Shown here piece by piece: positions 53,263 through 63,248 of a stretch of DNA of 64,000 nt. The DNA lies in assembly GCA_022559845.1 (NCBI GenBank), contig CM040118.1:444290053-444354052 (forward strand), given 5' to 3'. The notes beneath the pieces were generated by a model. That model had not been told where the DNA came from. It made no database searches and saw nothing but the letters and a program-made list of their open reading frames with translations. How positions within the stretch are numbered: position 1 is the stretch's first letter; the number at the start of each line of letters is the position of its first letter. The position numbers and the translations under genes are program-made. The DNA comes from Amorphophallus konjac (taxonomy: Eukaryota; Streptophyta; Magnoliopsida; Alismatales; Araceae).

Positions 53263-56206
53263 TGTCATGCCACGAGCGCGGAAGGACCCCGGGAATGCGC
53301 GACGAGTTTATATCAATCATGTCAATCAGAGCACAAGGTAATTTGACACATAAGACAGAGTGCGCCAGACGAGATAATACCAAGTCCTTTATTCATTAAT
53401 AACTCCAAGTAACTTTATTACATAATCTAAAGGGAAACTATTTTAATGACATTCTAGACTTAATGGTAGACTCAAGAAAAAATAGAAAAGACTCGATGTA
53501 GTTATCTCGGACGGCTCTACGCTCATCACGCTTGGCCATCCCCGTCCGATTGAGTCTCGCCATCGGAATTACCTAAAAAATATGAGAAAACACTAGGTGA
53601 GCGAATGCTCAGTAGAGATTACATCTCAAGAACAAGCTTGCTTTAAGTAAATTATATGTTTCATGAAATTCAAGTATAGCTAAACATGACGCAAAATAAT
53701 ATCGAGAGGGAATAACAAGAAGTAAAGATGAACTAGCAAGTTCCAAGATGAATCTTGTAAAGGTAACAAGGGATAACAAGCATATAATTCAATTCATGTC
53801 ATAAGATATTGGCTATTTTAATATAGCAAGTAAACACCCATTCCGGGCCATACAAGTCACGTCAAGTCATGTCAAGTCAAGCACGAGATTGTGGAATGTC
53901 ATAATCTAGAAAGTCATGCACTTCGATGTAATGTCACACCGTGGTCAATATAGCTCCCATGGGAACAAGTACTTTCGAGTGCTCCTCCCAGGACAAGACC
54001 GGGCCCCATTAACGGCAGGTATTGAGTCATGTATATATCTAGACATCCACCATAGTTTATAGCTAATAGAATTTAAAAGGAATAAGCCATTGTAGGAAAA
54101 TAAGGTAGATTCACGGATTTCCAGGAATGCAAGGACATAACTTTGAGTAAGGATGACATAGCGAAAAATCTCGCATCAAAACAAAGACATTCGTGAAACT
54201 GGATAATTGGTGTCCACTCGGGCCGCCGCCAACTACAGAATAGGCATCCACTGTCGTGGTCGCCAATTCTATGAACAGTACATGCATGAAGAAATAGCAT
54301 CCACTGTGACCACCACTATTTCATGTTTTGGCGTCAACTAGCCTGCTTGCCAATTCCAGCCAATGATAGACTCTCACAGAACTCTAAAAATAGTGCTCTA
54401 TGAAGGCTAGGGCGTCATGTTTCTTCAGAGTGACATGACAATCACGGGTTTCAGAGTTTTAAGGGTACAACTTGCTTGGCTGCCTTGAGGGAATCCAAGC
54501 CTAGCGAAGACTTATGGAGGTCTTAGAGAGAGAAATTCCAATCCGGCGGAAGGAATATCCGGCAGAGGGTCTTTTAATCTCCAAGAATTAAAGTGTATCA
54601 ACATGAAACACCGTGAAGTAGGGACTCCATCTCGGGCTTGAGATAGCAGTGCCAAAAGGACCCGCGGTATGGGTCAAAACCCGATAAAACATGAGAGATA
54701 AAGGAAATAGCGTCCAAACAGAAAGGCGTTATTTCAAGAATTTACGTCTCTTTACAGAGGTGCCAAAATAATAATTTTTTTGATTTTAAAATAATTTTAC
54801 CATAATTGGCGTCCTTCCAAGAAGGTGCCATATCTTTAAATAGCGTCCATGTCATGGACGTTAATTTAGGATTTTCTAGGTTATTTCAATTTTAAAATTT
54901 TAATAGGAATCGATGTCTCCTTAAAGAGGCACTATTTATTTTTTTTTATAAGTTGTGTCCGCTCACACAGTCGCCAATTCTTTTCGAATTACAAATCAGC
55001 ATGCATCGGCCATGAACGTTTACAGAGACAAGTGCACTGTTCATTTCCTAAGATTAGCATGAACAGTAGCATATTGCCGTTTATGAGGACTTTCAAGAAA
55101 CTAAATATATGGAAAGGTGGAGAAAAATATGAGGACCCCAAGAATGTACTCATGCAGAAATTTTATAATCAGGTTCCACAGTTATTAAATTTTAAGCATG
55201 CATTATTTATTAAATATGCTGAAAGAAATAGCGTTTAGGTGATGGTCGCTAATTAAATAGCGTCCAGAAGGTCGTCGCCAATTCAGAAATCAGTGCCCTT
55301 CTACACGGACGTTCATTAATCAACGACCACTGTTCTGGTCACTATTTTTTACATGAAACAGAAACCACTAAACTTCGTAAAAACTGATAGCATGGATCAT
55401 AGAGATAGGATATAACAGGATATAAAGATGGTATCAGAGACTTTATGCATGCAATACCCTCTTTCTATCATCTTTGCTTAAGTCTTGAGATAACCTACCT
55501 GATTAGAGAAGACGACGAAGGAAGCAGAGGGAAGCAGAGAGAGACAGGGAGGAAGGGCTTCTTCTTCTCTGTTCGTCCACAGGGACAGCAGAAGAAGAAG
55601 ATGTAGTAGCAACGGCAGCAACTATAGCTGCAACAATAGAGGAAGAAGATGAGCAAAGGAAACAGCCCACGCTCGATCAGCAAGGAAGAAGTCTCCTTTC
55701 TGATCACATCAGCAGGATGCAGGAGGAAGAAGGAAGTAGACGAAGCTCCCCTTTACGCACAGGACGTCGACGCACCGTCACGAATAGCAGCAGCAAAGGG
55801 TGCTTCTACGTCGATCAAGGGTCTTATTTATAGGAGTTTTGGCTTTACGATTCCTACTACGTGCATGATCTCCTACTAGGTTTAAAACTTCCCATGATAA
55901 TCCTAATCCTTCTATATCCTCAGCCGTTTTCTTTGTTTTGATCAGAAACCCTGAAAATCCTTATGCAAGCTTCGAACGTGATAAGTGCTTGTATAGCCCA
56001 AAGGTCCTTTAGTAATGATATTTGTATATGTATCCTTATAAGCTCTTCAATTTTTCAAGCCCATTAGCCTACGAGAATCTATAAGGCCCATTAATTTTAT
56101 TTTTTGAAGCTCCTTTTGTTATTGGGTTTGTGGATTAATATGGTTGAGCCTATAATATCTATTTATATAGGAACTTTATCTCCTATAACTTTATCGGGGT
56201 GCTACA
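53263..56206 (-). repeat. 3' LTR of Tekay F (2944 bp)
   Basis: On the minus strand it begins TGTAGCACCCCG after the polypurine tract and ends GGCATGACA. A minus-strand TATA box lies at 55823-55833 (CTATAAATAAG). The segment 53263-54555 aligns with 61515-62841; differences are visible by eye, including a 20-bp-scale indel near 53460. Confidence 0.9.
54209..55343. promoter_or_regulatory. Inverted-repeat array of Tekay F LTR
   Basis: About fourteen 21-22-bp imperfect inverted repeats of the type RGCGTCC-N7/8-GGWCGCY are embedded in AAT/ATT flanks. Starts include 54209, 54243, 54296, 54330, 54708, 54744, 54808, 54842, 54912, 54954, 55230, 55259, 55292 and 55323. Neighbours are usually 29-36 bp apart. 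Several have variable inner arms that still pair, for example CCTTC/GAAGG at 54808 and GACCA/TGGTC at 55323. Confidence 0.65.
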
Positions 56207-56224
56207 CCCTCTCCCACTTAAAAG
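56207..56224 (-). promoter_or_regulatory. Polypurine tract of Tekay F
   Basis: The minus strand reads AAGTGGGAGAGGG next to the LTR start TGTAGC. Confidence 0.8.
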
Positions 56225-56280
56225 AATTTGGTCCCCAAATTCAATTATATATAAACTTGGAGGGTGCAAAGTACTTACAA

Positions 56281-56808
56281 TTAGAATAACTCGGGGAATC
56301 TCTTTCGCATAGATTCTTCTGTTTCCCATGTGGCTTCATATTCGAAGTTTTTGTTCCATTGAACCTTCACCATGGGAATAGTCTTGTTCCGCAGTACACG
56401 GACTTCACAATCAAGGATCTTTAAGGGCTTTTGTTCATATGTGAGATCCTTTTGTAACACCAGGTTGTCATGTTCTATGACATGGAATGGATCATGAACA
56501 TACTTCTTGAGCATAGAGACATGGAATACATTGTGGACTTCAGATAATTGAGGTGGCAAGGCAATCCTGTAGGCAACCTCGCCAACCCTTTCTAGAACTT
56601 CAAAGGGACCGATATACCTGGGTGTGAGCTTACCCTTGACACCAAAACTTTGAATGCCTCGACCTGGGGAAACCTTAAGGAATACACGGTCTCCTACTTG
56701 GAAATCTAGGTCTCTCCTTCTAGTGTCGGCATAGGTCTTTTGTCTAGACTGAGCCGTCTGAAGTCTTTCTCTAATGATCTGAATCTTCTCGGTTGTATCC
56801 CTTACCAT
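56281..56808 (-). pseudogene. Tekay F integrase C-terminus and chromodomain-like end
   Basis: The segment contains YADTRRRDLDFQVGDRVFLK (the GPY/F-type region entry), KLTPRYIGPFEVLERVG (the GPY/F motif) and VFHVSMLKKYVHD. The last part, LRNKTIPMVKVQWN and then EATWETEESMRKRFPELF, fits the group II chromodomain of Tekay elements, which is thought to guide integration to particular chromatin. This part of the frame is open to the end. A TAA where relatives have Lys (near 56821) separates it from the integrase core. Confidence 0.85.
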
Positions 56809-56823
56809 CTCCGGACCTAAAAG

Positions 56824-57336
56824 TTATCTTTCTCCTATTTCATCCCAGCATATAGGTGAGCGGTAACTCATTCTGTATAGTGCCTTTAATGGTGCCATTT
56901 GTATGCTTGCCTGATAGCTATTATTGTAGGCGAATTCCATTAGAGGCAGATGATCATGCCAACGTCCACCAAAATCTATGACGCAGGCCCAGAGCATGTC
57001 TTCCACGATCTGATTTGTATGTTCCATCTGACGGTCTATCTGGGGATGAAATGCAGTGCTGAAGTTGAGTCTCGTCCCCAAGGAGCGTTGTAGACCCTTC
57101 CAGAAGTGTGATGTGAAACGAGGGTCTTGATCAGATACTATTGAGATAGGAACTCCATGTAACATGACAATCTCCTTGATATATAGTGCAGCTAGCACAT
57201 CCACTGACCACTTATTCTTGATGGGCAGGAAGTGTGCCGACTTGGTCAACTGATCTATAATTACCCATATTCGATCATGTCCGCCCTTGGTTTTAGGAAA
57301 ACCCATGACGAAATCCATCCCTATGTTCTCCCACTT
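56824..57336 (-). pseudogene. Tekay F integrase core
   Basis: The catalytic core shows MDFVMGFP (first Asp), SDQDPRFTSHFW (second Asp) and QMEHTNQIVEDML (Glu), so all three catalytic residues are still present. YNNSYQASIQMAP follows. A TGA just upstream of KWENIGMDF, where relatives have Trp, separates it from the zinc-binding part. It is in the same frame as its neighbours on both sides. Confidence 0.85.
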
Positions 57337-58205
57337 TCATTTAGGAATGTCTAAGGGATGCAATTTACCGGCGGGATTTTGATGTTTCGCCTTTATCCTT
57401 TGGCAGGTAAGGCAACGAGAAACAAATTTCGCTACATCTCTTTTCTTGTTGGTCCACCAAAAATTTATTTTCAAGTCTTGGTACATTTTGGTGGCACCAA
57501 GGTGAATAGTATATTTTGATTGGTGAGGTTCTTTTAAAATCTTGTTCTTTAATTCTGGGAAATCCGGAACACAAGTTCTTTCGTGAAATAATAACCTTCC
57601 ATCTGATGCCATCTTGATTTCTACCAATACCGGGTCATCATCTTGTAGCACCTTAATCTCGGAGAGTAGATCCGGATGTAAACTCATGTGTGATAGGGTG
57701 ATACACCCTTTTTCCCCATCTATATTTATGTTCAGCATAGAAAATTGTTCTAACATTCTCCACTCTTGAATCATGCAGCTAGCTAACAATGCTCTTGGCT
57801 TCCGACTAAGGGCATCAGCTACGGGATTACCCTTTCCTGGATGATATTGTATGGTGAAGTCGAAGTCCTTGAGGTATTCTAGCCAGCGCCTTTGTCTCAT
57901 ATTCAATTCTTTTTGAGAGAAGAAATACTTGAGACTTTTGTGATGGAGTACACGGTGAATTGTTCGCCATAGAGATAGTGTCTCCATATCTTCAAGAAAA
58001 ACACCACCGCGGCCAAGTCTAGGTCCTGAACCGGGTAGTTCTCCTCATGCTTCTTCAACTACCGGGAAGAGTAGGCAATAACCTTCCCTTGTTGCATTAA
58101 TACGCATCTGAGGCCAATACCAGATGCATCGGTATATACCTCAAATTTCACTCCTTCAACGGGTAATGCTAAGATAGGGGTAGTAGTTAGATGGTCCTTT
58201 AAGGT
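57337..58205 (-). pseudogene. Tekay F RNase H and integrase zinc-binding region
   Basis: RNase H blocks include VYTDASGIGLRCVLMQ (near 58130), a [24 protein letters not shown] helix, and RRWLEYLKDFDFTIQYHPGK followed by ADALSRK (near 57820). The H2C2 zinc region follows (HLGATKMYQDL, then CLTCQRIKAKHQNPAG). The first part (58205 to about 57990) and the second are in different frames. The shift lies near 57955, where one base appears missing in the VYSDHKSL-type segment. At least one in-frame stop interrupts the first part. Confidence 0.8.
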
Positions 58206-59243
58206 TTAAAAACTCTCTTTGCAATCTTCAGACCATACATACGGATTCTCCCTTCGTGTCAGCCTGGTAAGAGGGACAGCAATATTGGAGAAGTCCTTTA
58301 TAAATCGCCAGTAATAACTAGGCATCCCCAAGAAGCTACGAATCTCGGTAGCGTTTGTAGGTCTTTCCCAATTCTTTACTGCCTTGACCTTTGATAGATC
58401 AACAAAAATTCCTTCCTTTGAAATTACGTGTTCCAAGAAAGATACCTCCTCGAGCCAAAAATCACACTTGCTAAATTTGGCATAGAGCTGATTATTCCTC
58501 AATATTTGTAATGCAATCCTCAAGTGCTCTTCATGATCTTCTTCGGAATTTGAATATATCAATATATCATCAATGAAAACCACAACGAACTAATCCAAAT
58601 GAGGCTTGAATATACTGTTTATTAACTACATAAAGACTGTAGGGGCATTTGTTAGTCTAAAAGGCATAACAGTAAATTCGTAATGCCCATACCTACTCCA
58701 AAATGTCGTCTTATGAATGTCCTCATCCTTGATCCTTAATTGGTGGTATCCCGATCTGAGATCAATGTTTGAGAAATATTTTGCTCCTGATATTTGATCA
58801 AATAACTCATTGATCCTTGGCAGCGGGTATTTGTTCTCGATAGTAAGTTCGTTCAACTACGGATAATCGATACAAAGTCTCATCGATCCATCCTTCTTCT
58901 TGAAAAATAGCATGGGTGCTCCCCACGGAGAAGTCTTGGCCTAATAAATCCCTTTTTTAAAAGCTCCATCAATTGCTCCTTTAGTTCCTTTAACTCGGCG
59001 GGGGACATTCTATAGGGTGCCTTAGAGACAAGACCGGCACTTGGGATAAGGTCAATGGTGAATGACAACTCCCTCTCCGGCGGTAGACCAGGTAAATCCT
59101 CTGGAAAACATCAGGAAAGTCCCGAACTACGCGGATATACTATAACTTTGCTTCCTTCACCTCCCTTACGGTGACAAGAGCAAGAAATGCCATGCACCCT
59201 TTCCTTATAAGTTCACGGGCACGAAGAGCCGAAATAAGGGGTG
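58206..59243 (-). pseudogene. Tekay F reverse transcriptase with end of protease linker
   Basis: It starts with ISALRARELIRKGCMAF (protease-RT linker) and FPDVF, then [71 protein letters not shown] and [14 protein letters not shown]. The catalytic box is [10 protein letters not shown] (near 58570). Frameshifts of one base lie near 59090 (short T run in the FPDVF part) and near 58945 (the FIRP part). A TAG lies near 58858 and another stop near 58624. The catalytic Asp pair is intact but the ORF is not. Confidence 0.85.
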
Positions 59244-59308
59244 ACTTGTGTAACACCCTCAAATTATAGCTAAGTTGTACTCTATATCATCGAGGCACCT
59301 TTTGAAGT

Positions 59309-59395
59309 ATCGGCTCAGTTCTTGAAAAGAACTCTGAAGTTAAGCATACTTAATAAGGAGTAGTACTGCGATGGGTGACCTCTCGGGAAGTCCTC
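59309..59395 (+). other. 5S rRNA-like Pol III promoter segment, Cassandra 5' LTR
   Basis: It aligns with the 3' two-thirds of plant 5S rRNA: AACTCTGAAGTTAAGC, then AGTAGTACT, then GATGGGTGACCTC and GGGAAGTCCTC. The matching part of the 3' LTR is at about 59786-59875 and has more changes (GAAGGTAAGC, GATAGGTGACC). It is not a genuine 5S gene because the 5' third is not conserved. Confidence 0.85.
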
Positions 59396-59495
59396 CATTC
59401 TAGAGCCGATCATTGTTAGAAAGGGACAAAATCATGAGGTCGGTAGGCCGAAGCGGATAATACCTCAACGGTATAGAGTACGGGGCATGACAGAA

Positions 59496-59507
59496 TGGTA
59501 TCAGAGC
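59496..59507 (+). promoter_or_regulatory. Primer binding site of Cassandra element
   Basis: TGGTATCAGAGC (initiator tRNA-Met), three bases after the 5' LTR. Confidence 0.9.
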
Positions 59508-59968
59508 CATACCCCATCCGAAAGTGTAGGAACTAAGTGCTATGCAGGGAAAAGTGCTATGCTATGGGAGCCACCTCTTGAACTCGCAATGGGATAAAGT
59601 GCTACATAGTGAGAGCCACCTCTTGAGCCTACAGGGGCCAACTCTAGAATCATACCTGCCTGGGGGTTTGATTGTGTGCTATATGTGCCTAGCGATGAGG
59701 ATGTCGCCTATATAAGAGGGATAGATTGTAACACCCTCAAATATAGCTAAGATGTACTCTATATCATCGAGGCGCCTTTTGAAGTATCGGTTCAGTTCTT
59801 GGAAAGAACTCCGAAGGTAAGCATGCTTAATGGGGAGTAGTACTGGGATAGGTGACCTCTCGGGAAGTCCTTCATTCTAGAGTTGATCATTGTTAGAAAG
59901 GGACTAACAATGAGGCTGGTAGGCCGAAGCCAAAAATACCTCGACGGTATAGAGTACGGGGCGTGACA

Positions 59969-60493
59969 CTTGTTTTGACTCTGAGGATTAACGTAGACAA
60001 GCTCTGGGTAATCACTAAAAGTTACCTTGTCATTTCGGCAATCTATAATTATCCTATGTGTGGATAGCCAATCTGCACCTAGTATGACATCATACCCATC
60101 CATATCTAGGCGTATTAGATCGGCATGTACATTTTGCTCTTTGACTATGACTTCACTATCCAGGTAATGGTGTGTAATCTCGGATCCACTTCCAAGAGGG
60201 CTGGAAATAATTAGATCTGTTTCTAGCAAGATAGGTTCCACAGAGAATGAAGCAACAAATCTTTTGGAAACAAATGAATGAGTCGCACCAGTATCAAATA
60301 AGACATGACAAGTCTTGGAACAAATTTTCAATGTACCTTCCACGATTCCTCCTTCGCTATGTTCTGCCTCTTGGAGAGCTTGGAGACGGCCTTGCTTTTT
60401 GATCGGGTGCTTCTCATTATCAGCTTGCTCATTGAGTAGAGGACAGTCGGGAATCCTATGATCACGACTTTCACCTCGGAGACACGCTCCCAA
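59969..60493 (-). pseudogene. Tekay F aspartic protease, interrupted by Cassandra
   Basis: The active site CHVLFDTGATHSFVSKRF (near 60310) is intact. It is followed by DLIRLDMDGYDVILGADWL (near 60090), the conserved retropepsin strand pair. The upstream part carries CPLLNEQADNEKHP after the zinc region. The frame is open to the insertion point of the Cassandra element at 59968, which cuts the C-terminal part; that part resumes at 59243. A stop near 60494 separates it from gag. Confidence 0.88.
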
Positions 60494-61339
60494 CCTTCAC
60501 CAACATTCCTCGGCCCTATGTCCAACCTTATTACAATGTTTGCAAACCTCCTTTGAGGGTGTGGTGGTAATGGAGAAAGGCTTGTTGCTCTTCTTGGATT
60601 TCTTTTCTTTGGAGGAATCACCTCCATTATTGGACCTCTTTTTGTTAAATGAGGGTTTGAACGTCTCGAAGCTCGTAATGTGCTCCTTTTTGTCTCTCCC
60701 ACGGATTCTATCAGATAATTCCGTGTCATCTTCAAGTAGTTGGGCTCGCCTTACTATCTCTGAGTAGACTTGTATGTCAATCGGTGCCAATTGAGTGATA
60801 TATTATGGTATAAGCCCGCTGAGAAATCTTCGGGCCTTCATCTTTTTCGTGTGCACTAAATGTGGTGCATACCAGGAAAGTCTAGAGAATTGGGCCTCAT
60901 ACTCGGCCACCGACAAGGTCCTTTGCTTTAACGCAGCAAATTCTGCGGCCTTCTTCTCCTGAATCCTATCAGAGAAATACTTGCTATTAAAGTGGTTGAC
61001 GAACTCGTCCCATGTAGTGTGGTCATGCGGCAAAGTGGCTTCCACTGACTCCCACCAGAATTGGGCGTCCCGCTCTAGTTGGAAGGTGCTTAATAACATC
61101 CTTTCTTCATCCGTGTATTGCATCACACGGAATTTGCATTCTATCTCCTTCATCTAATTCTCGGCATCATCGGGATCATACGAGCTGATGAACTTTGGCG
61201 GGTTCATATTTCTAAAGCTTCGGTGGAGATCTCCGGCTCCACTGTTCATTCCTCCTTGCGCCACTTGTTGGAGTGCTTGGGTGAGACCTTGGACGGTCCT
61301 TTGCATGTCTCGCCACTGGGCTCGCTCAGAGGCCATCAT
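60494..61339 (-). pseudogene. Tekay F gag
   Basis: The gag starts with an ATG at 61339 (MMASERAQWRDMQRTVQ). It has the retrotransposon gag domain (PPKFISSYDPDDAEN, RDAQFWWESVEATLPHD, WDEFVNHFNSKYFSDRIQEKK, RTLSVAEYEAQFSRLSWYAP) and a CCHC knuckle CKHCNKVGHRAEEC (near 60510-60550). In-frame stops lie near 61154, 60800 and 60494 in one frame. It begins about 155 bp downstream (minus strand) of the primer site, as expected. Confidence 0.88.
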
Positions 61340-61495
61340 CCTACAAGGGTTGTAAATAATTTAATTAATATTTGACTAACTGTGAGGTTTTAACATCCTA
61401 TATTGACTTAACCCATGGCTCTACCCATCTCACCGGGTATAAGGAATTAGAAACCTATCCTTGGACATTGGTAACCTAGGAATTTGAATACCTAC

Positions 61496-61507
61496 GCTCT
61501 GATACCA
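61496..61507 (-). promoter_or_regulatory. Primer binding site of Tekay F (initiator tRNA-Met)
   Basis: The minus strand reads TGGTATCAGAGC a few bases after the 5' LTR end. Confidence 0.92.
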
Positions 61508-61514
61508 TAAAAAT

Positions 61515-62841
61515 TGTCACGTCCTGAGCGCGGAAGAAATAGGGGAATGCGCGACGAGTTTATATCAATCATGTCAATAAGAGCACGAGGTAATTCGACA
61601 CATAAGACAGAGTGTGCCAGACGAGATAATACCAAGTCCTTTATTGATTAATAACTCCAAGTAACTTTATTACATAATCCAAAGGGAAAGTATTTTAATG
61701 ACATTCTAGAGTCAATAAAGAAAAAAATTACAATGATAAACTCAAGAAAAATATAAAAGACTCGATGTAGTTATCTCGGATGGCTCTACGCTCATCACTC
61801 TTGGTCATCCCCATTCGATTAAGTCTCGCTATCGAAATTACCTAAAAAATAGGGGAAAACATGAGGTGAGCGAACGCTCAGTAGGGATTACATCTCAAGA
61901 ACAAGCTTGCTTTAAGTAAATTACATGTTTCATGAAATGCAAGTATAGCTAAGCTTGACACAAAATAATATCGAGAGGGAATAACAAGAAGTAAAGATGA
62001 ACTAGCAAGTTATAAGATGAATCTTGTAAAGATAACAAGGGATAACAAGCATATAATTCAAGTCATGTCATAGGATATTGGCTATTTTAATATAGCAAGT
62101 AAACACCCATTCCGGGCCATGCAAGTCACGTCAAGTCATGTCAAGTCAAGCACGAGATCATGGAATGTCATAATCTAGAAAGTCATGCACTTCGATGCAA
62201 TGTCACACCGTGGTCAATATAGCTCCCATGGGCACAAGTACTTTCGGGTGCTCCTCCTAGGACCAGACTGGGCCCCATTAACACCAGGCATTGAGTCATG
62301 TATATATCTAGACATCCACCATAGTTTATAGCCAATAGAATTTCAAAGGAATAAGCCATTGTAGGAAAATAAGGTAGATTCACGGATTTTCAGGAATGCA
62401 AGGACATAACTTTGAGTAAGGATGACATAGCGAAAAATCTCACATCAAAACCAAGACATTCATGAAACTGGGTAATTGGCGTCCACTCAGGCCGCCGCCA
62501 ACTACAGAATAGGCGTCCACTGTCGTGGTCGCCAATTCTGTGAATAGTACAGGCACGAAGAAATAGCGTCCACTGTGATCGCCGCTATTTCATGTTTTGA
62601 CGTCAACTAGCCTGGTCGCCAATTCCAGCCAGTGATAGACTCTCACAGAACACTAAAAATAGCGCTCTATGAAGGCTAGGGCATCATGTTTCTTCAGAGT
62701 GACATGACAATCACGGGTTTCAGGGTTTTAAGGGTACAACCTACTTGGCTGCCTTGAGGGAATCCAAGGCTAATGAAGACTTATGACGGTCTTAGAGAGA
62801 GAAATTCCAATATGGCGGAAGGAATATCTGGCGGAGGGTAA
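61515..62841 (-). repeat. 5' LTR of Tekay F, truncated
   Basis: It aligns with 53263-54555 of the 3' LTR from TGTCACGTCC up to GGAATATCTGGCGGAGGGT, where similarity stops. Only about 1.33 of 2.94 kb remains. The lost part includes the region matching the TATA box of the 3' LTR. Confidence 0.88.
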
Positions 62842-62845
62842 ACCA

Positions 62846-63248
62846 GGTCATTCGGAAGGGAAGAGGTCTGGAAAGTCTCTTACAGCTAGAATTTCTTCAA
62901 GAATAATTTCCTTGGACTCGGTGATGATTACGGAAGCAAGAAAAGCTTCACAACCTTGCGAAATAAGTTTACAGGTGTAAAGAGAAGAAATGAGGTTGGG
63001 ATGCTTTCTGTATTTGATGCCAAGGAAAGAGAATCTTGGAAGATCCGATTTATGGAAAGAAATTCGCCTATTGCGACAATTAATGTCGGCATAGTGTTCA
63101 CATAGCCAATCTACACCTAAGATGACGTCGTAGCCTTCCCTGTCAAGGCATACGAGATTTGCAGGAAGATTATGGCCGTCTATAGTTACCTCACTATTAA
63201 GGTAGTGGGTTTTGAGTTCAGTTCTGGAACCTTTGGGTGTAGTAATTG
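62846..63248 (-). pseudogene. Second Tekay-like element: protease remainder
   Basis: Minus-strand translation in shifting frames gives YDVILGVDWL-like text (near 63120) and a protease-RT linker (near 62880), matching the Tekay F region at 59080-60130. The left end is the junction with the F 5' LTR; RT and later domains are absent. Confidence 0.7.

Larger units (their letters stand above)
59249..59968 (+). mobile_element. Cassandra-type TRIM with 5S rRNA-like LTRs (720 bp)
   Basis: Two direct repeats (59249-59492, 244 bp; 59727-59968, 242 bp) begin TGTAACACCCTCAAA and end TGACA. Each carries a 5S rRNA-derived segment including GAAGTTAAGCATACTT (A-box region) and GGGTGACCTC followed by GGGAAGTCCT (C-box region) in the first copy. 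A primer site TGGTATCAGAGC follows the first repeat. There is no coding capacity. CTTG flanks the insertion on both sides (59245-59248 and 59969-59972), a 4-bp match where 5 bp is expected. It is on the plus strand inside the minus-strand Tekay protease region. The two LTRs differ at many positions, so it is not recent. Confidence 0.92.
53263..62841 (-). mobile_element. Tekay-lineage Ty3/gypsy chromovirus F, decayed
   Basis: The 3' LTR (53263-56206), polypurine tract, gag-pol remnants, primer site (61496-61507) and truncated 5' LTR (61515 to about 62841) all read on the minus strand. Domain order is gag, protease, RT, RNase H, integrase and then a C-terminal chromodomain-like end, which fits Tekay. 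The coding region has many stops and at least three frameshifts, and holds a nested Cassandra element. The 5' LTR lacks the part that would carry the promoter. Confidence 0.9.

Noticed and set aside
59309..59395. A functional 5S rRNA gene
   Set aside because: Only part of the 5S sequence is conserved, and it lies in the LTRs of a 720-bp element with a tRNA primer site.
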